Source: Dyadobacter sp. 50-39 (lineage in GTDB: Bacteria > Bacteroidota > Bacteroidia > Cytophagales > Spirosomataceae). Taken from it: a stretch of 64,000 nt of DNA. A program made the position numbers and the translations under genes. The notes beneath the pieces were generated by a model that was not told the origin of the DNA, did not search any database, and worked only from the letters and a program-made list of their open reading frames with translations. Shown piece after piece: positions 26,492-35,653 of the stretch. The stretch is from positions 102,154 to 166,153 of the forward strand of contig MKSR01000018.1 of assembly GCA_001898145.1 (NCBI GenBank). The letters are read 5' to 3'. Within the stretch, counting starts at the first letter, position 1. Each line of letters starts with the position of its first letter.

Positions 26492-27647
26492 GGCCGGTCG
26501 AAATTTCGAGTGCGCTTTCGTCGATATCGAATGTAGGGGTATGCACGCCCGAGATAATGCCGCGTGCCTCATTGCGCGTTCCGAGGCGATAGAAGCAGGA
26601 ATCGACAACCTGTGAGTAGAATGCGAAATCCTCGCCGGCCATCCAGAGGTCGAGGTCGATGACATTCTCGGCGCCCATGTAGCCTACCGCGGCTGTTCTT
26701 ACCCTTCTGGTGAGTTCCGGATGATTTTTCAGGAAAGGGTAGCCTTTCACGATCTCGAATTCACAGCTTCCGCCCATTCCTTCCGCGATACTTTCAGCCA
26801 TTTTCTTCATGCGGCGCAGGCCGTCCTCGCGCCATTCCTCGTCCATACAGCGCCATGTTCCCTGAATGGTCACTTCATTGGGGATTACATTGGTAACCCC
26901 ATCGGCAATGAACCGGCCGAATGAGAGTACCGACGGGTTCGCCGGATTGCGATTGCGGCTGATAATCTGCTGCAATGCCACGATAATGTGGGAAGCCATC
27001 AACACAGGGTCTACCAGCTGATGCGGTGCTGCCGCGTGGCCGCCTTTGCCTTTGACAGTCAGGTAAAGCTCGTCGGTGCTGGCCATATACATACCCTCGC
27101 GAAAGCCGATTTTGCCTACGGGAATATTCGGTGCAACGTGCTGGCCTACCATACTCGCCGGACGTGGATTTTCCAAAACACCTTCCTTAATCATCAGCGA
27201 AGCACCGCCCGGCGCTTTTTCCTCAGCAGGCTGAAATACCAATTTTACCGTCCCTTCAAACTCCTCGCGCAATGCGTGCAGGATCCGTGCCGTACCCAGG
27301 AGCGACGATGTGTGCACATCGTGCCCGCATGCGTGCATCACACCGGGGACCTTTGATTTGTAGGGAACATCGTTCGCTTCGAGGATCGGCAATGCGTCCA
27401 TATCGGCCCGCAGGCCTACGATTCTCTTGCCTGGATTGCGCCCTTCGATAATCGCTACCACGCCGGTTCCGGCAACACCCTCTTCGGGTTGCAGGCCAAT
27501 TGCCGTGAGCTCCGATGCAACGTATTTCGCCGTTTTGAACTCTTCGAATGATAACTCGGGGTTACTATGCAAATGATGGCGGTGGGCAACAATGTCTTCC
27601 GACTGATCCTTGGCAAGTGCTTTGATTTTTTCCTGAAGCTGGGACAT
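26454..27647 (-). CDS. M20-family amidohydrolase/peptidase
   Basis: A 397-residue metal-dependent amidohydrolase of the M20D type (IAA-amino acid hydrolase/hippuricase/N-acetyldiaminopimelate deacetylase group). Visible motifs are HRHHLHSNPELSFEEF near the N-terminus, GLRADMDALP, MHACGHDVHTSSLLG with the metal-binding Cys/His, QPAEEKAPGG with the catalytic Glu, and WMAGEDFAFY. A dimerisation/lid domain lies in the middle (about 180-295). Substrate not deducible from sequence. Confidence 0.9.
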   Translation of the reverse strand: MSQLQEKIKALAKDQSEDIVAHRHHLHSNPELSFEEFKTAKYVASELTAIGLQPEEGVAGTGVVAIIEGRNPGKRIVGLRADMDALPILEANDVPYKSKVPGVMHACGHDVHTSSLLGTARILHALREEFEGTVKLVFQPAEEKAPGGASLMIKEGVLENPRPASMVGQHVAPNIPVGKIGFREGMYMASTDELYLTVKGKGGHAAAPHQLVDPVLMASHIIVALQQIISRNRNPANPSVLSFGRFIADGVTNVIPNEVTIQGTWRCMDEEWREDGLRRMKKMAESIAEGMGGSCEFEIVKGYPFLKNHPELTRRVRTAAVGYMGAENVIDLDLWMAGEDFAFYSQVVDSCFYRLGTRNEARGIISGVHTPTFDIDESALEISTGLMSWLAISELNA

Positions 27648-27833
27648 GATATTGAAGTACTACGGGTTGTCTTTACAAAACATTCAAAGGTAATAATAAA
27701 AAAATGGCGTGGTATCGTTACCATGCGACAGAAAAACACGTGGCCCATTTGCTAAGAAGCCGCCGCGCATTGGCTGGTGTTCCGAAGAAAAAGGGTAATT
27801 TTGACCAGATATGAATCAATCAGACACGCAAAA

Positions 27834-28715
27834 ATGAATCAACAGGAGTTTTTAGAATCATTGGTTTGCCCACGCACAGGAACCCCTTTAACCATAGCCG
27901 AAGACGGCAAGTCACTCAAAAGCGAAGACGGCACTGTCTATGAAGTTGGTGACACAGGCATTGTCAACATGCTGTATCCCAAAGAATTGCTTCCCGAAGA
28001 TGCGCGCGAACAATATCTGTACGACCAGGCATTCCTCCGCTACGACAAAGGCGTTTCCTGGGTTTTCGAAACCCTGAACCATTCCGACGAAGCTGCTACC
28101 CGCCGCTTTTTCATCGATCTGATGGAGCTGAAACCCGGTATGAAAGCGCTCGAAGTAGGCGCCGGAACCGGTAAGGATTCTGCATTGATTCTCGACAAAG
28201 TAAGACCGGGCGGAACTGCCGTGCTGTCGGACCTTTCGCCCAATATGCTGAAACTGGCGCAGGAAAAACTCGTTACCGACGATTTGAATGTGCATTATTT
28301 CCTCGGCAACGGCTCTTACCTGCCTTTCCCGGATGATACTTTCGACGCCGTGTTCCATTTCGGCGGCATTAACACCTTCTCGGAGCGCAAGCGCGCATTC
28401 GACGAGCTGACCCGCGTGGTGAAACCCGGCGGAAAAGTGGTGGTAGGTGATGAAAGCGTGGCCCCGTGGCTTCGGAATACCCCTACTTACGCTACTTTGC
28501 TGAAAGCGAACCCGCTGTTCCGCGCCGAGGTGCCACTGGAAGATGTTCCGGCCAATATCGAGAACTTCAAGCTGCATTATGTGTTTGGCAATGCGTTTTA
28601 TGTAATGGAATACCGCGTTACCGCCAAAGCTCCGGAAGTAGATATCGATCTGCCGATCCCGGGCAAAGATTTCGTTGATAACTGGCGCATTCGTGCTGAA
28701 AAAGCGGTCGACTAA
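27834..28715 (+). CDS. class I SAM-dependent methyltransferase
   Basis: A 293-residue methyltransferase. The N-terminal 45 residues (FLESLVCPRTGTPLTIAEDG) resemble a Trm112/zinc-ribbon-like module that has lost its paired cysteines. The Rossmann core follows: ALEVGAGTGKDSALI (motif I, near 105), VLSDLSPNML, and a UbiE/Methyltransf_11-type FDAVFHFGGINTF and RVVKPGGKVVVGDE. The ATG at 27834 is chosen; an upstream -7 box TAATTTTG (27796-27803) predicts a very short leader. It opens a co-directional cluster with a glycosidase-like protein, a PhyH oxygenase and two GT2 enzymes. Confidence 0.88.
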   Translation: MNQQEFLESLVCPRTGTPLTIAEDGKSLKSEDGTVYEVGDTGIVNMLYPKELLPEDAREQYLYDQAFLRYDKGVSWVFETLNHSDEAATRRFFIDLMELKPGMKALEVGAGTGKDSALILDKVRPGGTAVLSDLSPNMLKLAQEKLVTDDLNVHYFLGNGSYLPFPDDTFDAVFHFGGINTFSERKRAFDELTRVVKPGGKVVVGDESVAPWLRNTPTYATLLKANPLFRAEVPLEDVPANIENFKLHYVFGNAFYVMEYRVTAKAPEVDIDLPIPGKDFVDNWRIRAEKAVD

Positions 28716-28754
28716 GCATTACGCCATTACTCAATAACAAAATTCAACGTTCCG

Positions 28755-29690
28755 ATGTGGGTTAAAAAAGGAGTTATTTATAAACCTGACGGCAGTCTGG
28801 CGCACAGTCAGAGCCATGCGCAGGTGCCATTTGCCTATAAACACAAGGATTTTCTGAGGATTTACTTCTCGACAAGGGATAACAGCACGCAATCACGCCC
28901 TACGTTCATCGACGTCGATTACGACGATCCCAAAAAGATCCTCTATATACACGACAAGCCCGTGCTCGAACTCGGCGGCCCGGGCGAATACGACGAAACC
29001 GGCGCTATGCCAGCTTGGTTTGTAGATCGTCCGAACGGCGACATCTGGCTCTATTACACCGGCTGGAACCGCACCTGGAACTCCTACCGCTTGTCAATGG
29101 GGTTATCTGTAAGCCAGGACGGCGGTCTCACATTTAAAAAGATGTTCCGCGGGCCCATTATGGACCGCAGCATTCAGAACCCGCTCTGGGCCGCGCAGCC
29201 TTCGGTACTGATCGACGACGACGGTACCTGGCGCATGTGGTACATTTCGGGCCACAAATGCGAGATGATCCACGACTATCCCGAGCCTTACTACCGCGCA
29301 CAATCCGCAACTTCGAAAGACGGCATCCACTGGGAGATCAGCGACATTCCTACCCTGGATTTCGACGATTTCCTGCACGCAGTAGGCCGCCCGAGCGTGT
29401 TTAAGGAAGATGGTATTTACAAAATGTACTACTCCTACCGCCACTCCCGCGATTACCGCACCGACCGCAATCAGAGCTACCGCCTAGGCTATGCTGAGTC
29501 GGCCGACGGGACCAACTGGGAGCGTAAGGATCATTTGGTAGGCATCGCGAAATCCGACAATCCGGACGATTTCGACTACGAAATGATCGATTATGCCAAT
29601 TTCTACCAGCACAATGGCAAGCGTTACCTGCTTTATAATGGTAATGGCTTCGGTGCGGCGGGATTTGGTTACGCGGTTTGGGAAGATTAA
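28755..29690 (+). CDS. five-bladed beta-propeller glycoside hydrolase-like protein
   Basis: A 311-residue soluble protein without signal peptide. Repeated strand signatures typical of GH43/GH32/GH130-type propellers are seen: LRIYFSTRD, DIWLYYTGWN, GLSVSQDGGLTF, TWRMWYISGH, GIYKMYYSYRH, YRLGYAESADGTNWE, KRYLLYNGNGFG. Acidic residues such as ETGAMPAW and EPYYRAQSATSKDG could be catalytic, but I cannot assign a family or activity. It follows the methyltransferase by 39 bp, so it is probably part of the same transcript; lack of a signal suggests it acts on a cytoplasmic or lipid-linked intermediate (inference). Confidence 0.75.
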   Translation: MWVKKGVIYKPDGSLAHSQSHAQVPFAYKHKDFLRIYFSTRDNSTQSRPTFIDVDYDDPKKILYIHDKPVLELGGPGEYDETGAMPAWFVDRPNGDIWLYYTGWNRTWNSYRLSMGLSVSQDGGLTFKKMFRGPIMDRSIQNPLWAAQPSVLIDDDGTWRMWYISGHKCEMIHDYPEPYYRAQSATSKDGIHWEISDIPTLDFDDFLHAVGRPSVFKEDGIYKMYYSYRHSRDYRTDRNQSYRLGYAESADGTNWERKDHLVGIAKSDNPDDFDYEMIDYANFYQHNGKRYLLYNGNGFGAAGFGYAVWED

Positions 29691-29786
29691 TATTCTGAAT
29701 CAAACTGAGGCTCATCATGGTCTCAGTAACAATGGCGAGATATTTTTGAAGAAATCACCATTAAATGTCACAAACGTGATCGCACA

Positions 29787-30605
29787 ATGAGTACACTTCA
29801 GGAGCAGTTCAACCGCGATGGTTTTGTCCTTTTGAGAAATTACCTCGACAAGGACGTCATTAATGAAATATACACCGAAGCCCGCCAGATTTTTGCGACG
29901 CAGATCAAGCGTGTAACCGGCAGAACCGTCGACATCGACGACCGCGACACCTTCGAAAATGCGATGTTCGAGTTCTTTGAAAAGGATTTCGATGCATTTG
30001 TAAGCACGGGCAAGACGGTCCAGCATTCATTTTCGCTGCACCGGCTGGGCGTTGACCCGGTTATTGAAAACTTGTTGAAAGACGTAGGCCTTTCGGCTCC
30101 GATTATCGGTGCACGTGCTGCAATGCAGTTCAACAGCCGCTTTTTATCCAAAGACGGCAGCAAACACTGGAAACTCGACGCGCACCAGGACTGGCGCACG
30201 GGCCAGGGATCGCTCGACAGCGCGGTGATCTGGTTTCCGATGGTGGATGCCGGCGCGGATATCGGCGCATTGCAGGTGATCCCGGGCAGCCATAAGGTCG
30301 GCTTGCAGGCCTCATCCACATCCGGCTATCAGGGCGGCATCACGGTCGAATTGAAAGATGAAGATTTTATCCAGACTGAATTCCAGGTTGGCGACATCCT
30401 CATTTTCTCTGCGTTCCTGATTCACCAGTCGGGTAACAACGTTACCAACAACATTCGCTGGTCGGTACAGCTGCGATACAACAACCTCGACGAACCGACA
30501 TTCATCGAGCGCGGCTACCCTATGGCCTACATTTACAAACCCGAAACAGAGCTTGTCACGCCAAATTTCCCGACGGTAGAGCAGCTGAAAGAGGTTTTTA
30601 GCTAA
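29787..30605 (+). CDS. phytanoyl-CoA dioxygenase-family (PhyH) oxygenase
   Basis: A 272-residue Fe(II)/2-oxoglutarate-dependent oxygenase. The facial triad is visible as His-x-Asp in DAHQDWRTG (near 134) and the distal His in AFLIHQSGNN (near 216), with the 2-oxoglutarate-binding Arg in NNIRWSVQLRY. GALQVIPGSHK is a typical PhyH stretch. Small-molecule or sugar hydroxylation is likely; the place inside a glycan-type cluster hints at a sugar or lipid-linked substrate (inference). Confidence 0.87.
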   Translation: MSTLQEQFNRDGFVLLRNYLDKDVINEIYTEARQIFATQIKRVTGRTVDIDDRDTFENAMFEFFEKDFDAFVSTGKTVQHSFSLHRLGVDPVIENLLKDVGLSAPIIGARAAMQFNSRFLSKDGSKHWKLDAHQDWRTGQGSLDSAVIWFPMVDAGADIGALQVIPGSHKVGLQASSTSGYQGGITVELKDEDFIQTEFQVGDILIFSAFLIHQSGNNVTNNIRWSVQLRYNNLDEPTFIERGYPMAYIYKPETELVTPNFPTVEQLKEVFS

Positions 30606-30612
30606 AATTCGA

Positions 30613-31443
30613 ATGAAACTTTCCGTTTGCGTACCGACGTACAACCACGCGCAATACATAGGTCAGATGCTGGAAGGCGCGCTGATGCAGCAGACCAGCT
30701 TTGATTTTGAAATAGTGATCGGGGATGATGCTTCGACCGACGCGACGCCGGACATTATCCGTAAATATGATGCAAAAAGGCCTGGTGTGATCCGGGCCTT
30801 TCTGCATTCCGAAAACCAGGGCCCGCAAGAGCCGCGCGAGTTTGCCGGAAGAAATAATGTACTGCAACTCCTGAAAGCCTGCCGGGGTGAATATGTAGCG
30901 ATGTGCGAAGGCGACGATTACTGGACCGACCCGTTAAAATTGCAAAAGCAGGTCGATTTTCTGGATCAGAACCCCGATTTCGCCGTTTGCCATCACAATA
31001 TGGAAGTCATTTATGAAGACGGCTCGCCATCGCATTATTTCAATGCAGCTGATCAGAAAGCGGTTTCAACGGTCGAGGATTTGCTGGAAGACAAATGGTT
31101 TATGGCTACTGCCAGCTGGGTGTACCGGAACCAATTTTTAACCGAAGATTTTGCAGAATGGCATGCCAAAGCGGCAGCCGGCGATTGGGCGATCATGTTC
31201 CAGCTGGCTGCGAAGGGCAAAATCGGCTATTTGAGCGACGTCATGGGCGTATACCGCAAGCATAGCGCGGGCCTGAGCAATGTACACGCACACACGAATT
31301 TGAAATTTTTACAAAATAGAAAAGAGATGTTCGAGAATGTAGGTAAATGGCTTGGCGGGCGCTATGATGCCACCATCGCCAGGACCCTCAAACGCTACGA
31401 CGAGCTCCTTGTCAGCCTTGAAAAAATTGGCGGTTCGAATTAA
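30613..31443 (+). CDS. family 2 glycosyltransferase
   Basis: A 276-residue GT2. The donor domain has LSVCVPTYNHAQYI, DFEIVIGDDASTDATP and the DxD-like CEGDDYWTDPLKLQKQV; the acceptor part has ATASWVYRN and AGDWAIMFQLA. The C-terminus is soluble. It starts 7 bp after the oxygenase gene, so the two are tightly coupled. Sugar and acceptor are unknown. Confidence 0.9.
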   Translation: MKLSVCVPTYNHAQYIGQMLEGALMQQTSFDFEIVIGDDASTDATPDIIRKYDAKRPGVIRAFLHSENQGPQEPREFAGRNNVLQLLKACRGEYVAMCEGDDYWTDPLKLQKQVDFLDQNPDFAVCHHNMEVIYEDGSPSHYFNAADQKAVSTVEDLLEDKWFMATASWVYRNQFLTEDFAEWHAKAAAGDWAIMFQLAAKGKIGYLSDVMGVYRKHSAGLSNVHAHTNLKFLQNRKEMFENVGKWLGGRYDATIARTLKRYDELLVSLEKIGGSN

Positions 31444-31481
31444 TAATCTTTAATTTGTACTGTTTAACACATAACACATTT

Positions 31482-32246
31482 ATGAAGCTAAGCGTCGTAA
31501 TACCAGCATATAACGAAGAAGAATCGATCACCCACACGCTCGTATCTTTACACAATACATTAAATAAGTACAATATCCCCCACGAAATCTGCGTCACCAA
31601 CGACAATTCGAAGGACGGGACATTGCGCGTGCTCGACGAACTTTCCCTTCAGATTCCTACGCTGGTTTATTACACCAATCCGGGCCCGAATGGCTTCGGT
31701 TATGCGGTACGTTATGGTTTGGAACGCTTTAAAGGCGACTGTGTGGCCGTTTTCATGGCCGATATGTCCGACGATCCCGAGGATCTCGTGAAATTTTACT
31801 ACAAAATGCTGGAAGGCGATTACGACTGCGTTTTCGGCTCACGCTGGGAAAAAGGTGGCAAGGTGATCGATTACCCGGCATTGAAAAAGGTGATCAACCG
31901 CGTGGCGAATGCCATTGTGCGCTTTGTAATGGGCATTAAATACAATGACACTACCAACGCATTCAAGCTCTACAAGCGTGAAACGATCGAGGGTATTAAA
32001 CCCTTCCTGGCGCCTCACTTCAATTTGACGATCGAACTTCCACTAAAAGCGATGGTGCGCGGGTATAATTACGCCGTGGTACCCAACAGCTGGACCAACC
32101 GGAAATATGGTGAGTCAAAGCTGAAAATCAAGGAAATGGGTAGCAGGTACTTCTTCATATTGATGTACTGCCTCATCGAAAAATACTTCTCGCAAGGTGA
32201 CTTCATGAAGAAAACGGTAGCGCCCAAGAAGGAAGTCAGCCGGTAA
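31482..32246 (+). CDS. family 2 glycosyltransferase (polyprenyl-phosphate type)
   Basis: A 254-residue GT2 with LSVVIPAYNEEESI, ICVTNDNSKDGTLRVL, GFGYAVRYGLERF, the DxD in VFMADMSDDPEDL, and FGSRWEKGGKV. The pattern resembles polyprenyl-phosphate glycosyltransferases such as ArnC/DPM1 without membrane helices. The ATG at 31482 begins the conserved MKLSVV; the frame is open nine codons further up, but those residues have no family match. Last gene of the cluster, followed by GC-rich repeats. Confidence 0.88.
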   Translation: MKLSVVIPAYNEEESITHTLVSLHNTLNKYNIPHEICVTNDNSKDGTLRVLDELSLQIPTLVYYTNPGPNGFGYAVRYGLERFKGDCVAVFMADMSDDPEDLVKFYYKMLEGDYDCVFGSRWEKGGKVIDYPALKKVINRVANAIVRFVMGIKYNDTTNAFKLYKRETIEGIKPFLAPHFNLTIELPLKAMVRGYNYAVVPNSWTNRKYGESKLKIKEMGSRYFFILMYCLIEKYFSQGDFMKKTVAPKKEVSR

Positions 32247-32292
32247 TGCACCTGGCCGGTCGCACCTGGCCGGCGGCACCGGACCAGCCATT
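32247..32292. repeat. GC-rich short repeats between convergent genes
   Basis: Two tandem 14-bp copies beginning gcacctggccgg, then a partial copy gcaccgg, fill the 46-bp gap between the last GT2 gene and the convergent membrane protein gene. They can fold into a GC hairpin (CCGGT with ACCGG) and may serve as a terminator without a T tract. Confidence 0.45.
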
Positions 32293-32742
32293 CTATTTAA
32301 TCCATTCCTGGATAAACGTCATTTTGTGGGCGATGTAGGAAATCGCGAGGCCCCATACAAGCGCGCTGGCGGACATCCACAGGAATATAGAACCCTTCGG
32401 CACACGGAACGCAACGGCCAGAATAGGCCCGAAAAGCGGTGTGAATAACGGCGGCGTCAGGAATGCAATGCCTACAATGCCAAATTTGCGCCAGATGTTG
32501 ACGGCAATGCGGTTGGTCCTGGTGAATTTTTTGGGCGGCGATTTGCGGTGTTTCTGAATGAGGTTTCGGATGGCTCCCCCGACGTATGTAAGCACGAAAA
32601 CGGAGAACATCATGCCCACAGCCGAGCAAAGCGCAGTTTCAATCCAGGTCAGTTTAAGCACCACCCCGGCAATCGGCCCTCCGAAGAATTTCAATGTACT
32701 GGCAAGCGCAACGGACAAGTATTTCAAGAAGGTGGTTTTCAT
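32293..32742 (-). CDS. small polytopic membrane protein, unknown function
   Basis: A 149-residue integral membrane protein with about four hydrophobic stretches: ALASTLKFFGGPIAGVVLKL, ALCSAVGMMFSVFVLTYVGG, FGIVGIAFLTPPLFTPLFGPILAVAF and FLWMSASALVWGLAISYIA. A basic cytoplasmic loop (QKHRKSPPKKFTRTNR) separates the halves. The Pro/Gly-rich third segment recalls small exporter or DedA-like re-entrant loops, but I cannot name a family. Its ATG follows the dxr stop directly, so it is translationally coupled to dxr. Confidence 0.7.
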   Translation of the reverse strand: MKTTFLKYLSVALASTLKFFGGPIAGVVLKLTWIETALCSAVGMMFSVFVLTYVGGAIRNLIQKHRKSPPKKFTRTNRIAVNIWRKFGIVGIAFLTPPLFTPLFGPILAVAFRVPKGSIFLWMSASALVWGLAISYIAHKMTFIQEWIK

Positions 32743-33903
32743 TTACACTTTTACCTGTATCATTTCAGAAGCAAAACGCCTTGTCGCCTCGTTCGTCTGA
32801 ACGTAATCCTCTATGGAAGGATTCCCTATGAATGCGATTTTGGCAAGGCTCTCGACAATAACGTCCGAAATATCCAGAAAACCAATCTTATCGTGCAGGA
32901 ATGCGTCAACGGCGATTTCGTTGGCCGCATTCACGATACAAGCTGCATTTCCGCCCTTTTCCAACGCCTCGTAAGCAATGGCCAGGTTACGGAAAGTTTC
33001 CAGATCGGGCTGCTCGAAAGTGAGCGACGGATAATCCATGAAGTTAAACCGCGGAAAGTCGGATTTCAGTCGCTGAGGATAATACAATGCGTATTGAATG
33101 GGCAATTTCATATCGGGGAGGCCCATCTGCGCTTTAATACTCCCATCCTCGAACTGTACCAGTGAATGAACAATGCTTTGCGGATGAACGATCACGTCTA
33201 TTTGCGAGGCATTCAGATCAAAAAGCCATTTAGCTTCAATCACTTCCAGGCCCTTGTTCATCAGCGTGGCGGAATCGATCGTGATCTTCGCGCCCATGCT
33301 CCAGTTCGGGTGTTTGAGCGCCTGCGCTTTGGTAACATGTGCGAGAAATTCACGATCCTTGCCCCGGAATGGGCCACCTGACGCGGTTAAGATAATCTTC
33401 TCGATGGCATTACCCTGCTCTCCGGCGAGGCATTGGAAAATGGCCGAATGCTCGGAGTCAACGGGATAAATGCTGACATGATGCTGTTTCGCGAGGGTGG
33501 TAATGAGCCCACCAGCCACCACAAGTGTCTCTTTGTTGGCTAATGCAATGTCTTTTCCGGCCTTAATAGCATGGATCGTCGGCAGAAGCCCCGCATAGCC
33601 CACCATGGCTGTCAGTACCACATCCACGTGGTCCGATTCCACAACCGACACCAATGCGGATGCGCTGCTGTAAACTTTGATATTGAACGGAAAAAGTGCC
33701 GCTCTTACCCTTTCGTAATGGGCTTCATTGCAAATCACTACTTCTTCCGGCTTGAATTTCACCGCTTGTTCGATGAGCAAATCCGCATTGCCGCCGGCAG
33801 TAAGTACTGAAACGGAAAAAATATCAGGATGTGCCGCGATCACTTCGAGGGCCTGGGTACCGATGGAACCGGTCGAACCTAAAATAGCTACTCTTTTTTT
33901 CAT
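32743..33903 (-). CDS. dxr: 1-deoxy-D-xylulose-5-phosphate reductoisomerase
   Basis: Second enzyme of the MEP isoprenoid pathway: turns DXP into MEP with NADPH and a divalent metal. The 386-residue protein starts MKKRVAILGSTGSIGTQALEV (NADPH-binding loop). Further motifs are ALANKETLVVAGG, YPVDSEHSAIFQCL (metal-binding Asp, Glu), ASGGPFRG, the flexible loop with HPNWSMG, and ATLMNKGLEVIEA. ATG at 33903 is preferred over a TTG nine codons upstream that overlaps the GH3 stop. Dxs, the preceding enzyme, is encoded at 60.1 kb. Confidence 0.96.
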   Translation of the reverse strand: MKKRVAILGSTGSIGTQALEVIAAHPDIFSVSVLTAGGNADLLIEQAVKFKPEEVVICNEAHYERVRAALFPFNIKVYSSASALVSVVESDHVDVVLTAMVGYAGLLPTIHAIKAGKDIALANKETLVVAGGLITTLAKQHHVSIYPVDSEHSAIFQCLAGEQGNAIEKIILTASGGPFRGKDREFLAHVTKAQALKHPNWSMGAKITIDSATLMNKGLEVIEAKWLFDLNASQIDVIVHPQSIVHSLVQFEDGSIKAQMGLPDMKLPIQYALYYPQRLKSDFPRFNFMDYPSLTFEQPDLETFRNLAIAYEALEKGGNAACIVNAANEIAVDAFLHDKIGFLDISDVIVESLAKIAFIGNPSIEDYVQTNEATRRFASEMIQVKV

Positions 33904-33926
33904 TGCATTCTCACTGTTAGGTTCGG

Positions 33927-35429
33927 TCAATTTTGGTTCAGGCGTGTCAGCTCATCAGCTATCTTGCGGTCGTTGGACAGGCGCGGCACCTTGTTCTGGC
34001 CGCCGAGCTTTCCGTTGGCGCGCATATAATCGATGAAGGAATTCTTGCGCAGCGGTACCAGTTCCAGGCGGCGCAGGATACTCCCGGTGATCAGGTCTTT
34101 GTAATAGATATTCAATTCTGTCAGGCGACGGTCGAGGTCGTTGGCAAATTGCTCCATGTCATTCGGCCGCGTAGCGAATTCAACCAGCCATTCATGATAG
34201 GGAAGTCCGCCATCCGTCGAATTTACCATCGGTGCCACAGTCAGTTCAACCACTTCCGTTTCCGGATGCCTTTCCAATGCATATTTCAATGCCTTTTCAA
34301 TCTCCTCGCCGATCACATGCTCCCCAAATGCGGAAATGAAGTGCTTGATGCGCCCTGTTACAAGTACTTTATAGGGATCCGTCGAGACAAATTTAACGGT
34401 ATCACCCAGCGAATAACCCCACAATCCCGCATTGTTATTGACAATCACCGCATAATTTTTGCCCACCTCCACCTCACCAATGGATAATCGCCCCGGGTTC
34501 TCGTCGAAGTAGTTGTCAACGGGAATAAATTCAAAGAAAATTCCGGTGTCCAGCAAAAGCAGCAGGCCCTCGTCATTTTGCTTGTCCTGATAAGCCAGGA
34601 AACCCTCCGAAGCAGGGTACAATTCAATGGAATCGATGCGCTTGCCGATGGATTCGAACAATTTGGCGCGGTAGGGCTCAAAATTCACCCCGCCATAAAT
34701 GAACAGCGAGAAATCAGGGAACACGTCTTTGATTTTCTTGCCGGTCCGTTCGGTAATGCGGTCGAAGTACATTTGAACCCAGGGCGGAATGCCGGAAATG
34801 AGCGACATCCGCTGATCGAGCGTCTCGTCAATGATCTTGTCGAGCTTGGTTTCCCAATCCTCAATGCAGTTTGTCTCGTAACTCGGCAGCTGGTTCGAGC
34901 GGAGATAGCCCGGCACGTGATGATTGGAAATGCCTGACAGGCGGCCTGTCAGTACCCCGCCGGTGTCTGTCAGTATCGGGCTCCCGGACAGGAAAATCAG
35001 CTTATTGTCCAGAAAGTCAGACTTCTGCGTCTCTTCAATATACGTCAAAATGGCATTGCGGGCAGAATCGATATGGTTGGAGATGGAATCGCCCGAAATA
35101 GGGATGTATTTGGTTCCGGATGTGGTTCCCGAAGTCTTGGCAAAATACAGCGGTTTACCGGGCCACAAAATATCACTTTCGCCGGATTTTATTCTCTCTA
35201 CGTAAGGTTTGAGGTCTTCATAATCGTTCACCGGAACGGCTTCCCGGAAATCGGAATAGCTATGAATGTCTTTGAAGAAATGGTCCTTTCCAAACTGCGT
35301 GCCGGCTGCCTTTCTGACGAGCTCCGACCTCCACTTTTCCTGGACCTCCACACTTCTTGCGATCCATTCCTGCTGCTGTTTGACAATGTAGCGGGCCAGT
35401 GGCCTGCTCAAAATTGATCTGATTCCCAT
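33927..35429 (-). CDS. GH3 auxin-responsive-promoter-family acyl-adenylating enzyme
   Basis: A 500-residue protein of the GH3 family, part of the adenylate-forming superfamily; plant members conjugate amino acids to hormones, bacterial substrates are mostly unknown. ATP-binding motifs are seen in YFAKTSGTTSGTKYIPIS (P-loop-like, near 95), LYPASEGFLAYQ (near 265) and YSLGDTVKFVSTDPYKVLVTGR (in two pieces) near 345. KHFISAFGEH marks the hinge to the C-terminal domain. It lies 23 bp upstream of dxr and may be co-transcribed. Confidence 0.88.
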   Translation of the reverse strand: MGIRSILSRPLARYIVKQQQEWIARSVEVQEKWRSELVRKAAGTQFGKDHFFKDIHSYSDFREAVPVNDYEDLKPYVERIKSGESDILWPGKPLYFAKTSGTTSGTKYIPISGDSISNHIDSARNAILTYIEETQKSDFLDNKLIFLSGSPILTDTGGVLTGRLSGISNHHVPGYLRSNQLPSYETNCIEDWETKLDKIIDETLDQRMSLISGIPPWVQMYFDRITERTGKKIKDVFPDFSLFIYGGVNFEPYRAKLFESIGKRIDSIELYPASEGFLAYQDKQNDEGLLLLLDTGIFFEFIPVDNYFDENPGRLSIGEVEVGKNYAVIVNNNAGLWGYSLGDTVKFVSTDPYKVLVTGRIKHFISAFGEHVIGEEIEKALKYALERHPETEVVELTVAPMVNSTDGGLPYHEWLVEFATRPNDMEQFANDLDRRLTELNIYYKDLITGSILRRLELVPLRKNSFIDYMRANGKLGGQNKVPRLSNDRKIADELTRLNQN

Positions 35430-35580
35430 AGTGAAAACAAATGTACACAGGAATTATAAATTCCATGATTTCAACGGCCTTGTAATGACCACAGGAACGC
35501 TCGATTAGGGCCGCTTGAAAGGCCGTTTGTAACTAGTTTTACACCCTCAGGATAGCCTGTACCGAAATTTTTTAAATGCC

Positions 35581-35610
35581 TTTGTTTGTGGTTAATAATC
35601 TGTAATTTTG
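35581..35610 (+). promoter_or_regulatory. promoter of mreB
   Basis: TTTG at 35581-35584 and TAATTTTG at 35603-35610 with an 18-bp spacer fit the Bacteroidota consensus, slightly short in spacing. Predicted start near 35617, leader about 37 nt. Confidence 0.6.
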
Positions 35611-35653
35611 CCATCCTGAAATCAAAGTGGGCTAAAAGTATTTAACATTATAT

